Source of the DNA: Rhizomonospora bruguierae
GTDB lineage: Bacteria; Actinomycetota; Actinomycetes; Mycobacteriales; Micromonosporaceae
DNA length: 64,000 nucleotides
Assembly: GCF_018397995.1 (NCBI RefSeq)
Contig: NZ_BBQH01000029.1
Coordinates: 40,255 to 104,254 of the forward strand
Direction of reading: 5' to 3'
A program made the translations under genes and the position numbers. The notes beneath the pieces are model-generated. The model had not been told where the DNA came from and searched no databases. It saw nothing but the letters and a program-made list of their open reading frames with translations. Positions 1 to 8,794 of the stretch are shown piece after piece. Position 1 is the stretch's first letter; each line of letters starts with the position of its first letter.

Positions 1-650
1 GCGGCGTACGGGACCGCGTCCCGCCAGGCGCCGTCGAGCGCCCGGATCAGCGCGTGCACCGGCTCGCCCGGCACGTTGCGGTGGATCAGCGACTTGGGCA
101 GCCGCTCGGCCAGCTCGGCCGGGGAGTCCAGGGTGGACAGCCGGGCGGCGAGGGTCAGCGTGCGCGGCCCGGCCGCGTCCAGCAGCACCCAGCAGGCCAG
201 CCGGCCCACCTCGTCGCAGGTGCCCTCGACCACCGCGCCGCCGGGTGCCAGGCCGCCGGTCATCGCCGCCCACGCGTCCGGCACCGCCGGTTCGTCGTAC
301 TGGCGCAGCACGTTGAACGCGCGGACCAGCACCGGGCGCAGCCCGGCCAGTTCGAAGCCGCCCCGGGCGAAGGTGAGGGCGGGTGGGTCGGCGGCCGGCT
401 CGGCGGCGGCCACCCGCTCGGGGTCGATCTCCAGGCCGACCACCCGCACGTCCGGCCGGACCGCGGCCAGCCGGGCCCGCAGTTCGACCGCCGTGACCGG
501 GGTGGCCCCGAAGCCCAGGTCCACGACCAGCGGGTCGGCGGCGGCGCGGAGCCGGCCCGCGCAGGTGGCGACCAGCCATCGGTCCACCCGGCGCAGCCGG
601 TTCGGGTGCGTGGTACCGCGGGTCACCATGCCCCGCGGCCGGCCGGTCAC
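1..650 (-). CDS. class I SAM-dependent methyltransferase (partial, C-terminus beyond window)
   Basis: Reading leftward from GTG at 650, about 216 codons are present and the gene runs off the left edge. The N-terminal third carries a Rossmann-type SAM site (VVDLGFGATP near residue 45) followed by an acidic strand end (VVGLEID), as in class I methyltransferases. Its GTG overlaps the TGA of the upstream SDR gene (647-649), so the two are probably co-transcribed and translationally coupled. An internal ATG at 629 is an alternative start. The substrate cannot be told from the sequence. The family call is fairly sure; the role is unknown. Confidence 0.7.
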   Translation of the reverse strand, partial: MTGRPRGMVTRGTTHPNRLRRVDRWLVATCAGRLRAAADPLVVDLGFGATPVTAVELRARLAAVRPDVRVVGLEIDPERVAAAEPAADPPALTFARGGFELAGLRPVLVRAFNVLRQYDEPAVPDAWAAMTGGLAPGGAVVEGTCDEVGRLACWVLLDAAGPRTLTLAARLSTLDSPAELAERLPKSLIHRNVPGEPVHALIRALDGAWRDAVPYA

Positions 651-1423
651 GGGGTGACCCGGTGCACCTTGTGCTGGGCGGCCTGGGCCAGCGGCCGGAC
701 CACGAGCCGGTCCACGTTCACGTGGTGCGGGCGGGTGGCGCACCAGGCGACGCAGTCCGCGATGTCCTCGGCGGTCAGCGGCTCGGCCACGCCCGCGTAG
801 ACGCCCGCCGCCCGCTCCGCGTCCCCGCCGAACCGCACCAGCCCGAACTCCTCGGTCCGCACCATGCCTGGGTCGATCTCGACCACCCGGACCGGCTGGC
901 CGCACAGTTCCAGGCGCAGCGTCTCGGCCAGCGCGGTCTGGGCGTGCTTGGCGGCCGCGTAGCCGCCGCCGCCCTCGTACACGATGAGGCCGGCGGTGGA
1001 GGAGAGCACGATCACCGTGCCGGCGCCCGACCGCTCCAGCGCCGGCAGCAGCGCCTGGGTGACCCGCAGGGTGCCCAGCACGTTCACGTCGTACATCCAC
1101 TGCCAGTCGGCGACCGGGCCGGTCGCGACCGGGTCCAGCCCGCGGGCGCCGCCGGCGTTGTTCACCAGCAGCGTGACCGGCGCGGCGAGCCCGGCCACGG
1201 CGGCGGCCAGCCCCGCCACGGAGGCGTCCGAGGTCACGTCGCAGGGCACCGCGGTCGCCCGCCCGCCCGACATCATGATCTCCTTGACGAGCGCCTCGAG
1301 CCGGTCCGCCCGGCGGGCGGCGGCGACCACGTGGAAACCTTCGGCGGCCAGTCGGCGGGCGGTGGCGGCGCCGATACCGCTGGAGGCGCCGGTGACGACG
1401 GCGACGGACGCGACGGATGCCAT
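647..1423 (-). CDS. short-chain dehydrogenase/reductase (SDR)
   Basis: This 258-residue protein has the classical SDR layout: the TGASSGIG cofactor loop at about residues 11-18, NNAG near residue 88, a catalytic Ser in VLSSTAG and the YxxxK pair in GYAAAKHAQ. It should be a cytosolic NAD(P)(H)-dependent oxidoreductase of unknown substrate. The first ATG after an upstream gap was chosen; an upstream in-frame start at 1459 would add twelve unconserved-looking residues. It is divergent from mshA, with about 140 bases between them, and overlaps the downstream methyltransferase by four bases. The length is normal for the family. Confidence 0.8.
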   Translation of the reverse strand: MASVASVAVVTGASSGIGAATARRLAAEGFHVVAAARRADRLEALVKEIMMSGGRATAVPCDVTSDASVAGLAAAVAGLAAPVTLLVNNAGGARGLDPVATGPVADWQWMYDVNVLGTLRVTQALLPALERSGAGTVIVLSSTAGLIVYEGGGGYAAAKHAQTALAETLRLELCGQPVRVVEIDPGMVRTEEFGLVRFGGDAERAAGVYAGVAEPLTAEDIADCVAWCATRPHHVNVDRLVVRPLAQAAQHKVHRVTP

Positions 1424-1560
1424 GCCGCGATCCTCGCGCACGGCACCGAGCGGGGGCAAACCGCGCCCCGGGCGTTCGAGCGCGCCCCGGTCGGGGAAGA
1501 TGAACGGCGGTCGCTCGGTTGTTGCAGAGGCGTTTCGTCACCGTCGAAGGGAGCACCGAG

Positions 1561-2916
1561 GTGGAGCCGCAGTATCCGAGCGGACCCGCTTGGCCGACGC
1601 CGAGGCGCATCGCGACCCTCTCGGTGCACACCTCCCCCCTGCACCAGCCGGGCACCGGGGACGCCGGCGGGATGAACGTGTACATCGTCGAGGTGGCCCG
1701 GCGGCTCGCGGCGGCCGGCGTCGAGGTGGAGATCTTCACCCGGGCCACGGCCAGCGACCTGCCGCCCGCGGTCGAGATGGCGCCCGGGGTCACTGTGCGG
1801 CACGTCACATCCGGACCGTTCGAGGGGCTGGCGAAGGAGGAGCTGCCGGCGCAGATGTGCGCGTTCACCACGGGCGTGCTGCGCGCCGAGGCGGCCCGCG
1901 CCCCCGGCTGGTACGACCTGGTCCACTCGCACTACTGGCTCAGCGGGCAGGTGGGCTGGCTGGCGAAGGAGCGCTGGGGGGTGCCGCTGGTGCACACCGC
2001 GCACACCCTCGCGAAGGTCAAGAACGCCCAGCTCGCGGCCGGCGACCGGCCGGAGCCGAAGGCCCGGGTGGTCGGCGAGGAGCAGGTGATCGCCGAGGCG
2101 GACCGGCTGGTCGCCAACACCCCGGCCGAGGCGCGGGACCTGACCGACCGGTACGCCGCCGCCCCGGAGCGGGTCGCGGTCGTCGAGCCGGGTGTGGACC
2201 TGGAGCGATTCCGCCCCGCCGAGCCCGGCCGGGTGGAGGCGGGCCGGCTCGCCGGCCGGCGCCGGCTGGGCCTGCCCGAGCGTGGCCACGTGGTCGCGTT
2301 CGTCGGCCGGATCCAGCCGCTGAAGGCGCCGGACGTGCTGCTGCGCGCGGTCGCCGAGTTGTGGTCCCGGCAGCCCGAGGTGGCCGCCCGGCTGACCGTG
2401 GCGGTCGTCGGTGGCCCCAGCGGCAGCGGTCTGGACAAGCCGCACGCGCTGATGGAACTGGCCGCCTCACTCGGCATCACCGGCGCGGTGCGGTTCCTGC
2501 CGCCCCAGTCCGGCGACGACCTGGCCGCCGTGTACCGGGCCGCTGACCTGGTGGCGGTGCCCTCGTACAACGAGTCCTTCGGGCTGGTGGCGCTGGAGGC
2601 GCAGGCGTGCGGGACGCCGGTGGTGGCGGCCGCGGTCGGCGGCCTGGCGACCGCGGTGCGCGACGGCGGCAGCGGTGTGCTGATCGACGGCCACGCCCCC
2701 CAGGACTGGGCCCGGGTGTTGGGCCGGCTGCTCGCCTCGCCCGGGCGGCGCGCGCAACTGGCCCGGGGCGCCGTGGCCCACGCCCGCCACTTCTCCTGGG
2801 ACCGCACGGCCGCCGGCCTGCTCGGCGTGTACCGGGGTGCGGTCGCCGAGTACCGGGCCCGGGTCGCCGCCGAGCTGGCCGGCGAGGCCGCCGCCCTGGG
2901 GGCCGGTGCCTGGTGA
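1561..2916 (+). CDS. mshA: D-inositol-3-phosphate glycosyltransferase (mycothiol synthesis)
   Basis: MshA transfers N-acetylglucosamine from UDP-GlcNAc to 1-L-myo-inositol 1-phosphate, the first committed step of mycothiol synthesis. The 451-residue product is a GT-B, GT4-family enzyme. It has the N-terminal [19 protein letters not shown] segment typical of MshA, the HSHYWLSG motif, a central [11 protein letters not shown] strand and the C-terminal E-x7-E nucleotide-sugar motif ([15 protein letters not shown]). GTG at 1561 is preferred because AAGGGAG (1547-1553) sits 7 bases upstream. It overlaps the next gene by four bases. The mshA/YbjN/gpm/senX3/regX3 order matches mycobacteria. Confidence 0.93.
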   Translation: MEPQYPSGPAWPTPRRIATLSVHTSPLHQPGTGDAGGMNVYIVEVARRLAAAGVEVEIFTRATASDLPPAVEMAPGVTVRHVTSGPFEGLAKEELPAQMCAFTTGVLRAEAARAPGWYDLVHSHYWLSGQVGWLAKERWGVPLVHTAHTLAKVKNAQLAAGDRPEPKARVVGEEQVIAEADRLVANTPAEARDLTDRYAAAPERVAVVEPGVDLERFRPAEPGRVEAGRLAGRRRLGLPERGHVVAFVGRIQPLKAPDVLLRAVAELWSRQPEVAARLTVAVVGGPSGSGLDKPHALMELAASLGITGAVRFLPPQSGDDLAAVYRAADLVAVPSYNESFGLVALEAQACGTPVVAAAVGGLATAVRDGGSGVLIDGHAPQDWARVLGRLLASPGRRAQLARGAVAHARHFSWDRTAAGLLGVYRGAVAEYRARVAAELAGEAAALGAGAW

Positions 2917-3419
2917 GCGTCAACGAACTGATTGAGCGGGTCTGCGCCGAGCGCGAGCTGCCCTGCGAGCGGACCGGCGAGAACTCGTACGCGGTCACGC
3001 TGCCCGGTACGCACAAGCTCAGGACGGTGTGCAACCTGATCGTCGGCGAGCACGCGCTGCGGGTCGAGGCGTTCGTGATGCGCCAGCCGGACGAGCGCCG
3101 CGAGGAGCTGTGGGCCTGGCTGCTGCGGCGCAATGCCCGCCTGTACGGGGTCGCGTTCTCCATCGACGCCAACGGCGACGTGTACCTGACCGGCCGGGTC
3201 GGCCTGGCGGCGGTCACCGAGGAGGAGCTCGACCGGCTGCTCGGCGCGGTGCTCACCTACGCGGACGAGTCGTTCGACACGATGCTGGAGATCGGCTTCG
3301 GCGCGGCGATCCGGCGGGAGTGGGAGTGGCGGGTCAAGCGCGGCGAGTCGCTGGCGAACCTGCGGGCCTTCGCCCACCTGTTCCCCACCGGGTCCCCCGG
3401 GTCCGAACCTCCACAGTAG
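2913..3419 (+). CDS. YbjN domain-containing protein
   Basis: This 168-residue protein is of the YbjN/type III secretion chaperone-like fold. A homologue of this family follows mshA in mycobacteria (Rv0487, from memory). The sequence shows alternating strands and helices with [21 protein letters not shown] in the middle and no catalytic motif, signal peptide or membrane segment. GTG at 2913 overlaps the mshA stop in a GTGA junction, so the two are translationally coupled. A role alongside mycothiol synthesis is suggested only by neighbourhood. The function is unknown. Confidence 0.8.
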   Translation: MSVNELIERVCAERELPCERTGENSYAVTLPGTHKLRTVCNLIVGEHALRVEAFVMRQPDERREELWAWLLRRNARLYGVAFSIDANGDVYLTGRVGLAAVTEEELDRLLGAVLTYADESFDTMLEIGFGAAIRREWEWRVKRGESLANLRAFAHLFPTGSPGSEPPQ

Positions 3420-3485
3420 ACATCTCGTGTGACCATCGTCGCAGGCTGTGACGGGCGAAACAGGGTAATCGGCTTGTCGGCGGCA

Positions 3486-3514
3486 GCGGTGCCGAATAAC
3501 GTCATCGGCACCGC
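3486..3514. terminator. hairpin after the mshA operon, candidate terminator
   Basis: Perfect 10-bp arms (GCGGTGCCGA and its reverse complement) flank a 9-base loop, 67 bases after the stop of the YbjN gene. There is no T-tract, which is common for actinobacterial terminators. The rest of 3420-3659 holds no convincing gene, only the -10 box of the next gene. Confidence 0.5.
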
Positions 3515-3659
3515 GCCGTGCTGGGAGGCGTTCGGGGGAACGGGTGGCACTTACGCCGTTGGGGGACGGCGCCACCTGACCGGCGGCGACAGCGGACGAC
3601 GCTTACGGGGGTGAGTGTCGTCCGCGGCCGCCGGCTCGCGGCCCCTATCGTTCTCGGTC

Positions 3660-4808
3660 ATGACGGGTGTGCTCGCCGGACTTTCCGTGGTCGAGTTGGC
3701 CGGCATCGGCCCGGCACCGTTCGCCGGCATGCTCCTGGCGGACCTGGGTGCCGATGTCCTGCGGGTGGACCGCGCCGGGCCGGCCGGCATCGGCCCCAGC
3801 GGCCGCGAGGATCTGCTCGGCCGGGGCAAGCGCTCGGCCGCCCTGGATCTCAAGGACCCGCGCGCCACCGCCGCCGTGCGCGCCCTCGCCGCCCGGGCCG
3901 ACGTGCTGATCGAGGGCTTCCGCCCGGGCGTCGCCGAGCGCCTCGGCGTCGGCCCCGCCGATCTGCACGCGGTCAACCCGGCCCTGGTCTACGGGCGGAT
4001 GACCGGGTGGGGCCAGGCCGGCCCGCTGGCGCACACCGCCGGCCACGACCTCACGTACCTGGCGCTGAGCGGGGTGCTGCACGCCATCGGCCCGGCGGGC
4101 GACCCGCCACCGCCGCCGCTGAACCTGCTCGGCGACTACGGCGGCGGGGGGTTGCTGCTGTTCGGCGGAGTCCTCGCGGCGCTGTGGCGGTCGGCGCGCA
4201 CCGGCGCCGGCGCGGTCGTCGACGCGGCCGTCCTGGACGGGGCCGCGCTGCTGGCCACCCAGGTACACGGGTTGCTCCACGCCGGACTGTGGCGGGACGA
4301 GCGCGGCGCCAACCTGCTCGACGGCGGCGCGCCCTGGTACCGCACGTACCGCACCGCGGACGGCGGGTACCTCGCGGTCGGCCCGTTGGAGCCCCGGTTC
4401 TACGCGGAGTTCGCCACCCGTCTCGGCCTGCCGGACGACGCACCCGACCAGTACGACACCGCCAACTGGCCGCGCCTGGCCGAACTGATCGGCGAGCGCG
4501 TCGCCACCCGCACCCGGGACGAGTGGGTGGCGGCGTTCGAGGGCGGCGACGCCTGCGTGGCGCCGGTCCTGAGCCTGACGGAGGCGCCCCGGCACCCGCA
4601 CAACGCGGCGCGCGGCGTGTTCGTCGCACCCGACGGGGTGACCCAGCCCGCCCCGGCGCCCCGCTTCGACGGCGCGCCGCCGCGGGTCCCGGCGCTGCCC
4701 CCGCCGATGCCCGGTGAGCACACCCGGGCGGCGCTGACGGAGTGGGGCGTCCCCGACGTGGAGTCCCTCATCGCGGACGGTGTCGCCGTCCAACTCGGGG
4801 ACGCCTGA
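3660..4808 (+). CDS. CaiB/BaiF CoA-transferase family protein, alpha-methylacyl-CoA racemase-like
   Basis: The 382-residue protein belongs to CoA-transferase family III. Within it, the sequence fits alpha-methylacyl-CoA racemases: [14 protein letters not shown] (His129) and [11 protein letters not shown] (Asp159) line up with the His126/Asp156 catalytic pair of the M. tuberculosis racemase MCR. It would epimerise 2-methylacyl-CoA esters during branched-chain fatty acid or sterol side-chain oxidation. It appears leaderless: TATCGT at 3646-3651 lies eight bases before the ATG. It stands alone between the mshA operon and gpmA, and other type III CoA-transferase activities cannot be excluded. Confidence 0.82.
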   Translation: MTGVLAGLSVVELAGIGPAPFAGMLLADLGADVLRVDRAGPAGIGPSGREDLLGRGKRSAALDLKDPRATAAVRALAARADVLIEGFRPGVAERLGVGPADLHAVNPALVYGRMTGWGQAGPLAHTAGHDLTYLALSGVLHAIGPAGDPPPPPLNLLGDYGGGGLLLFGGVLAALWRSARTGAGAVVDAAVLDGAALLATQVHGLLHAGLWRDERGANLLDGGAPWYRTYRTADGGYLAVGPLEPRFYAEFATRLGLPDDAPDQYDTANWPRLAELIGERVATRTRDEWVAAFEGGDACVAPVLSLTEAPRHPHNAARGVFVAPDGVTQPAPAPRFDGAPPRVPALPPPMPGEHTRAALTEWGVPDVESLIADGVAVQLGDA

Positions 4809-4914
4809 GGGCGGGGCCCGGCCGGCGGCCCGGAGCGCCCGCACCGATTTCCACGTGGTGGTCGTCACCGTGGGTGCGGCGCGGCGGAGCGCCGGTTCCG
4901 GCAGGATGGGTGGC

Positions 4915-5667
4915 ATGAGTCTGGGTACTTTGGTGCTGCTCCGGCACGGCGAGAGCGAGTGGAACGCGAAGAACCTGTTCACCGGGTGGGTCGACGTGGA
5001 CCTCACCGCACAGGGCGAGGCCGAGGCGCGCCGCGGCGGCGAGCTGCTGCGCGAGCACGGCCTGCTGCCGGACGTGGTGCACACCAGCGTGCTGCGCCGC
5101 GCCATCCGCACGGCCGAGCTGGCCCTGCACGCCTGCGACCGGCACTGGATCGCGGTGCGCCGGTCCTGGCGAGTGAACGAGCGCCACTACGGCGCCCTCC
5201 AGGGCAAGAACAAGAAGCAGACCCTGGAGGAGTACGGCGAGGAGCAGTTCATGCTCTGGCGCCGCTCGTACGACACCCCGCCGCCGCCGATCGCCGCCGA
5301 CGACGAGTGGTCGCAGGTCGGCGACCCCCGGTACGCGCTGCTCCCGCCCGAGCTGGCGCCGCGCACCGAATGCCTGAAGGACGTGCTGAACCGGGCGCTG
5401 CCCTACTGGTACGACGAGATCGTGCCGGACCTGATGGCGGGTCGGACGGTGCTGGTGGCCGCGCACGGCAACTCGCTGCGGGCGCTGGTCAAGCACCTGG
5501 ACGGGATCAGCGACGAGTCGATCGCCAAGCTGAACATCCCGACCGGCATCCCGCTGCGCTACGACCTGGACCCGGCCACCCTGCGGCCCACCGTCACCGG
5601 CGGCGCCTACCTCGACCCCGAGGCGGCCAAGGAGGCGGCGGCCGCGGTGGCGAACCAGGGCCGCTGA
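4915..5667 (+). CDS. gpmA: 2,3-bisphosphoglycerate-dependent phosphoglycerate mutase
   Basis: This glycolytic enzyme interconverts 3- and 2-phosphoglycerate. The 250-residue product starts with the phosphohistidine motif [10 protein letters not shown] and contains [13 protein letters not shown] and the second histidine in AAHGNSLR, as in cofactor-dependent mutases. The length is typical. The ATG at 4915 was chosen; an in-frame ATG nine bases upstream is possible. The gene next to phoU/senX3/regX3 is the same as in mycobacteria. It converges on phoU, with a hairpin in between. Confidence 0.95.
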   Translation: MSLGTLVLLRHGESEWNAKNLFTGWVDVDLTAQGEAEARRGGELLREHGLLPDVVHTSVLRRAIRTAELALHACDRHWIAVRRSWRVNERHYGALQGKNKKQTLEEYGEEQFMLWRRSYDTPPPPIAADDEWSQVGDPRYALLPPELAPRTECLKDVLNRALPYWYDEIVPDLMAGRTVLVAAHGNSLRALVKHLDGISDESIAKLNIPTGIPLRYDLDPATLRPTVTGGAYLDPEAAKEAAAAVANQGR

Positions 5668-5669
5668 GC

Positions 5670-5687
5670 CGCCCCACCGGCGGGGCG
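5670..5687. terminator. short bidirectional hairpin between gpmA and phoU
   Basis: CGCCCC and GGGGCG arms enclose a six-base loop in the 26-base gap between two convergent genes, where a shared terminator would be expected. The stem is short and has no T-tract. Confidence 0.35.
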
Positions 5688-5693
5688 CCCGGG

Positions 5694-6347
5694 CTAACCG
5701 CCCAGCGCCTCGCCGGTGATCAGGTAGACCACGTGCTGGCCGGCGTTGACCGCGTGGTCGGCGTAGCGCTCGTAGTACCGGCCCAGCAGGGCGGCGTCCA
5801 CGGCCGCCTCGACGCCGTGCGTCCAGTGGTCGTCCAGCAGCGTGCCGAAGAGCTGGCGCTGCAACTCGTCCACCGCGTCGTCGTCGTGCTCCAGCGAGCT
5901 GGCGACGGAGACGGTGGGGCCGGAGAGGACCAGTGTGATCTTGCCGGCTATCCGGTCCGCCCGCTCGGCCATCTCGCCGATCACGTCCCGCAACTCGGCC
6001 GGGACGGCGCAGGCCGGGTACCGGCGCAGCGCCGTCTTCGCCACGTGCCCCGCCAGGTCGCCCATCCGCTCCAGGTCGGTCGCGACGTGCAGCGAGGTGA
6101 CGGTCAGGCGCAGGTCCGAGGCGACCGGCGCCTGCCGGGCCAGCACCGCGTAGACCAGCTCCTCGATCCGGTGGTACAACTCGTCCACCTCGTCGTCGCG
6201 GCTGATCACCGCCAGGGCCGCCTCCCGGTCCGCGCGCAGCAGCGCGGTCGTGGCCAGCCGCATGGCGGTGCGGACCGCCTCGCCCATGGAGACCAGCAGC
6301 CTGCCGATCTCCAGTAGGTCGGCTCGGAACTCTTCCCGCATCGCCAC
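5694..6347 (-). CDS. phoU: phosphate signalling complex protein PhoU
   Basis: PhoU links the Pst phosphate transporter to the sensor kinase and keeps the Pho regulon off when phosphate is plentiful. The 217-residue protein is all-helical with two PhoU repeats carrying acidic metal-site motifs (ISRDDEVDELYHRIE and LEHDDDAVDELQRQ). GTG at 6347 has GGAG seven bases upstream; ATG at 6341 is a second choice. The gene is divergent from the SenX3-like kinase, with a probable Pho box between them, supporting joint regulation by RegX3. Confidence 0.92.
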   Translation of the reverse strand: MAMREEFRADLLEIGRLLVSMGEAVRTAMRLATTALLRADREAALAVISRDDEVDELYHRIEELVYAVLARQAPVASDLRLTVTSLHVATDLERMGDLAGHVAKTALRRYPACAVPAELRDVIGEMAERADRIAGKITLVLSGPTVSVASSLEHDDDAVDELQRQLFGTLLDDHWTHGVEAAVDAALLGRYYERYADHAVNAGQHVVYLITGEALGG

Positions 6348-6429
6348 GTCACGTCTCCGTACTGAATGTTCCTGTCCGCTGCACGCGCTGTCGCTGAGAA
6401 CGACCGTAGGACCCGGCCGGACTCCCCCA

Positions 6430-6468
6430 GGTTAACGGGGATGAACGGGGCCCGGCTGAGCGGTGAAC
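6430..6468 (-). promoter_or_regulatory. candidate Pho box (RegX3/PhoP-type direct repeats)
   Basis: On the minus strand, GTTCACC (6462-6468), GTTCATC (6440-6446, exactly 22 bases on) and GTTAACC (6430-6436) resemble the GTTCACC direct-repeat units of 11 bases that actinobacterial PhoP binds. The site lies between divergent phoU and senX3, where Streptomyces has a Pho box. The last unit is off phase by one base, so this is a candidate, not a certainty. Confidence 0.55.
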
Positions 6469-6540
6469 ACTCGGAATTGGTCGCCGGTTATGTCCCGATT
6501 TGAGCAATCGTCGGGTTAACAACCGTCCTACGATCGCGGC

Positions 6541-7824
6541 GTGGACTGGGCGGGTGGAGCCGGGGTGCTGGCCGGGGTGCTGATCGGCATCCTCGCCGGG
6601 CTGCTGGCCGCCGCCCTCCGGACGAGACCCCGCCGGCCGGGTGCCCCGGCCGGCCGACCGTGGCAAGGGAGGCGTGTCATCGGCGAGGAGCAGCAGCCCG
6701 CCAGCGGGCTCGGCCGCAAGAGCCTGGACTCGCTGCGGGTCGGCGTCATCGTGCTGGACCCCGCCGACGAGCCGGTCCTGGTCAACCCGTCCGCCCGGGC
6801 GATGGGGCTGCTCCGCGCCGGCGCCAAGCCCGGCACGATGGCCGCCCACCCGATCATCCGGACCCTGGCCGGCCAGGTCCGCCGGACCGGCGTGCGCCGC
6901 GAGGTCGAACTGGACCTGCCCCGCGGCCGCGAGGGCGGCACGCAGGCCCCGCTCGGGGTGCACCTGCGCGCGGTCGCGCTGAGCAACGGCTACATCGCCG
7001 TCGAGGCCGCCGACGTGACCGACGCGCACCGCGTCGCCCGGGTCCGGCGGGACTTCGTCGCCAACGTCAGCCACGAGCTCAAGACCCCGATAGGGGCGCT
7101 CCAGCTACTCGCCGAGGCGCTGCTGGACGCCACCGACCCGAGCAGCGCCGGGGTCAGCCCCGACCCCGCCGAGGACGTGGCCGCCGCCCGCCGCTTCGCC
7201 GAGCGCATCCAGCACGAGTCCACCCGGCTGGGCCGACTGGTCAGTGAGCTGATCGAGCTGACCCGGCTGCAGGGCGCGGACCCGCTGCCCACCCCCGAGC
7301 CGGTCTCCGTGGACTGGGTGCTCGCCGAGGTGGTGGACCGCACCCGCACCGCCGCCAGCGCCAAGCGCATCGAGTTGACAGTGGGCGGCGAGCGCGGCCG
7401 GACCGTCTACGGCAGCGACAGCCAGGTCGCCACCGCGGTGGTTAATCTTGTGGAGAACGCGATCGCGTACTCGCCGGAGGAGACCACGGTCACGGTCATC
7501 GTCGGCGGCGACGAGGAGATGGTTGCGATCGCGGTCACCGACCAGGGCATCGGCATCGCCCCCGGTGACGTCGATCGGATCTTCGAGCGCTTCTACCGCG
7601 CCGACCAGGCCCGCTCGCGTGCCACCGGCGGGACCGGCCTGGGTCTCGCGATCGTCAAACACATCGCCACCAACCACAGCGGCCGGGTGGACGTATCCAG
7701 CTCGGTCGGCGCCGGTTCGACGTTCACTCTGCGGCTGCCGGCCCGCCCACCGGATGCAGCCCTGCCGCTACCACCCTCGGTTGAGATCGAATCCGACTCG
7801 GCCGCGGCCGTGCCGGGTACTTAG
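6541..7824 (+). CDS. senX3: phosphate-sensing histidine kinase SenX3/PhoR
   Basis: This membrane sensor kinase phosphorylates RegX3 under phosphate limitation. The 427-residue protein has one N-terminal membrane helix (about 5-27), a PAS-like sensor region (60-165), the HisKA H-box NVSHELKTPIGAL with His178, and a HATPase domain with N-, G1- and G2-boxes (VVNLVENAIAYSPEE, TDQGIGIAP, GGTGLGLAI). It begins with GTG six bases after TACGAT (6529-6534), so it is probably leaderless. regX3 follows after 12 bases. Gene order with gpmA and phoU supports a phosphate role. Confidence 0.9.
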   Translation: MDWAGGAGVLAGVLIGILAGLLAAALRTRPRRPGAPAGRPWQGRRVIGEEQQPASGLGRKSLDSLRVGVIVLDPADEPVLVNPSARAMGLLRAGAKPGTMAAHPIIRTLAGQVRRTGVRREVELDLPRGREGGTQAPLGVHLRAVALSNGYIAVEAADVTDAHRVARVRRDFVANVSHELKTPIGALQLLAEALLDATDPSSAGVSPDPAEDVAAARRFAERIQHESTRLGRLVSELIELTRLQGADPLPTPEPVSVDWVLAEVVDRTRTAASAKRIELTVGGERGRTVYGSDSQVATAVVNLVENAIAYSPEETTVTVIVGGDEEMVAIAVTDQGIGIAPGDVDRIFERFYRADQARSRATGGTGLGLAIVKHIATNHSGRVDVSSSVGAGSTFTLRLPARPPDAALPLPPSVEIESDSAAAVPGT

Positions 7825-7836
7825 GAAGGAACGCAC

Positions 7837-8520
7837 GTGGCCCGTGTGCTCGTCGTCGAGGATGAGGAATCGTTCTCGGACGCGCTGTCGTACATGCTGC
7901 GCAAGGAGGGGTTCGAGGTCTCCGTCGCGGCGACCGGTACCGCGGCGCTGACCGAGTTCGACCGGACCGGCGCCGACATCGTGCTGCTCGACCTCATGCT
8001 GCCGGAGATGTCCGGCACCGAGGTCTGCCGGCAACTGCGGCAGCGCTCGTACGTGCCGATCATCATGGTCACCGCCCGGGACAGCGAGATCGACAAGGTG
8101 GTCGGCCTGGAGATCGGGGCCGACGACTACGTCACCAAGCCCTACTCGCCCCGCGAACTGGTCGCCCGCATCCGCGCGGTGCTGCGCCGGCAGGGCGGCG
8201 AGGTGGCCGAGGTGACCACGCCGACGCTGTCCGCCGGGCCGGTCCGGATGGACGTCGAACGGCACGTGGTGACCGTCGGCGGCGCCCCGGTGCAGTTGCC
8301 GCTCAAGGAGTTCGAGCTGCTCGAACTGCTGCTGCGCAACGCCGGCCGGGTGCTGACCCGCGGCCAGCTCATCGACCGGGTCTGGGGCGCCGACTACGTC
8401 GGTGACACCAAGACGCTGGACGTGCACGTGAAGCGGCTGCGCTCGAAGGTGGAGCCGGAGCCCTCCGCGCCGCGGTTCATCGTCACGGTCCGCGGCCTCG
8501 GGTACAAGTTCGAGCCGTAG
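7837..8520 (+). CDS. regX3: OmpR-family response regulator RegX3/PhoP
   Basis: This is the DNA-binding partner of the upstream kinase. The 227-residue protein has a receiver domain with Asp52 in VLLDLMLP as phosphoacceptor, the TKPYS lysine, and a C-terminal OmpR/PhoB winged helix (LKEFELLELLLRNAGRVLTR through RGLGYKFEP). AGGAAGG upstream of the GTG is a good ribosome site. It forms an operon with the kinase and should control phosphate uptake genes. Streptomyces calls the same pair PhoR-PhoP. Confidence 0.92.
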   Translation: MARVLVVEDEESFSDALSYMLRKEGFEVSVAATGTAALTEFDRTGADIVLLDLMLPEMSGTEVCRQLRQRSYVPIIMVTARDSEIDKVVGLEIGADDYVTKPYSPRELVARIRAVLRRQGGEVAEVTTPTLSAGPVRMDVERHVVTVGGAPVQLPLKEFELLELLLRNAGRVLTRGQLIDRVWGADYVGDTKTLDVHVKRLRSKVEPEPSAPRFIVTVRGLGYKFEP

Positions 8521-8533
8521 CCCGGCTGGTCGC

Positions 8534-8704
8534 TCAGGCCGCCGCCGCGGCGGGTCGCCGCCGGCCGGTGGTGATCGCTTCGCGGTACCCGCAGTAGCAC
8601 TCCACCTCCAGCACGATGCCGGCGTCGGTGTTGCGCAGGCTGCGGATGCGCCGCTCGGTCAGGAGCATCCTGGCCCCGTGCGTGGGGCAGTCAATGGTGA
8701 ACAT
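8534..8704 (-). CDS. small conserved-looking hypothetical protein
   Basis: A 56-residue protein starts MFTIDCPTHGARMLL and has a CPTHG / CYCG cysteine pattern that could bind a metal, with a basic then alanine-rich tail. GAGG lies directly before the ATG. It is oriented towards regX3, whose stop lies 14 bases away, and is divergent from the GlxA-type regulator. Short proteins of this kind occur in actinobacteria, but I do not recognise a function. Confidence 0.55.
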   Translation of the reverse strand: MFTIDCPTHGARMLLTERRIRSLRNTDAGIVLEVECYCGYREAITTGRRRPAAAAA

Positions 8705-8794
8705 GCCTCGATGCTCGCGCCGTGCGGGCGGCCGCACGAGTGGCAGTCGGGCCGACCATCGCAAGTTTCCTGCCAACGGCGTACGCTGCCGTCC

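Noticed and set aside
1932..3575. Long minus-strand reading frame over mshA and the YbjN gene
   Set aside because: It is Arg/Pro/Ser-rich with no domain, a frame shadow of GC-rich third positions in two well-supported genes.
3429..3614. 61-codon plus-strand frame after the YbjN gene
   Set aside because: No ribosome site, no motif, and it spans the hairpin at 3486-3514.
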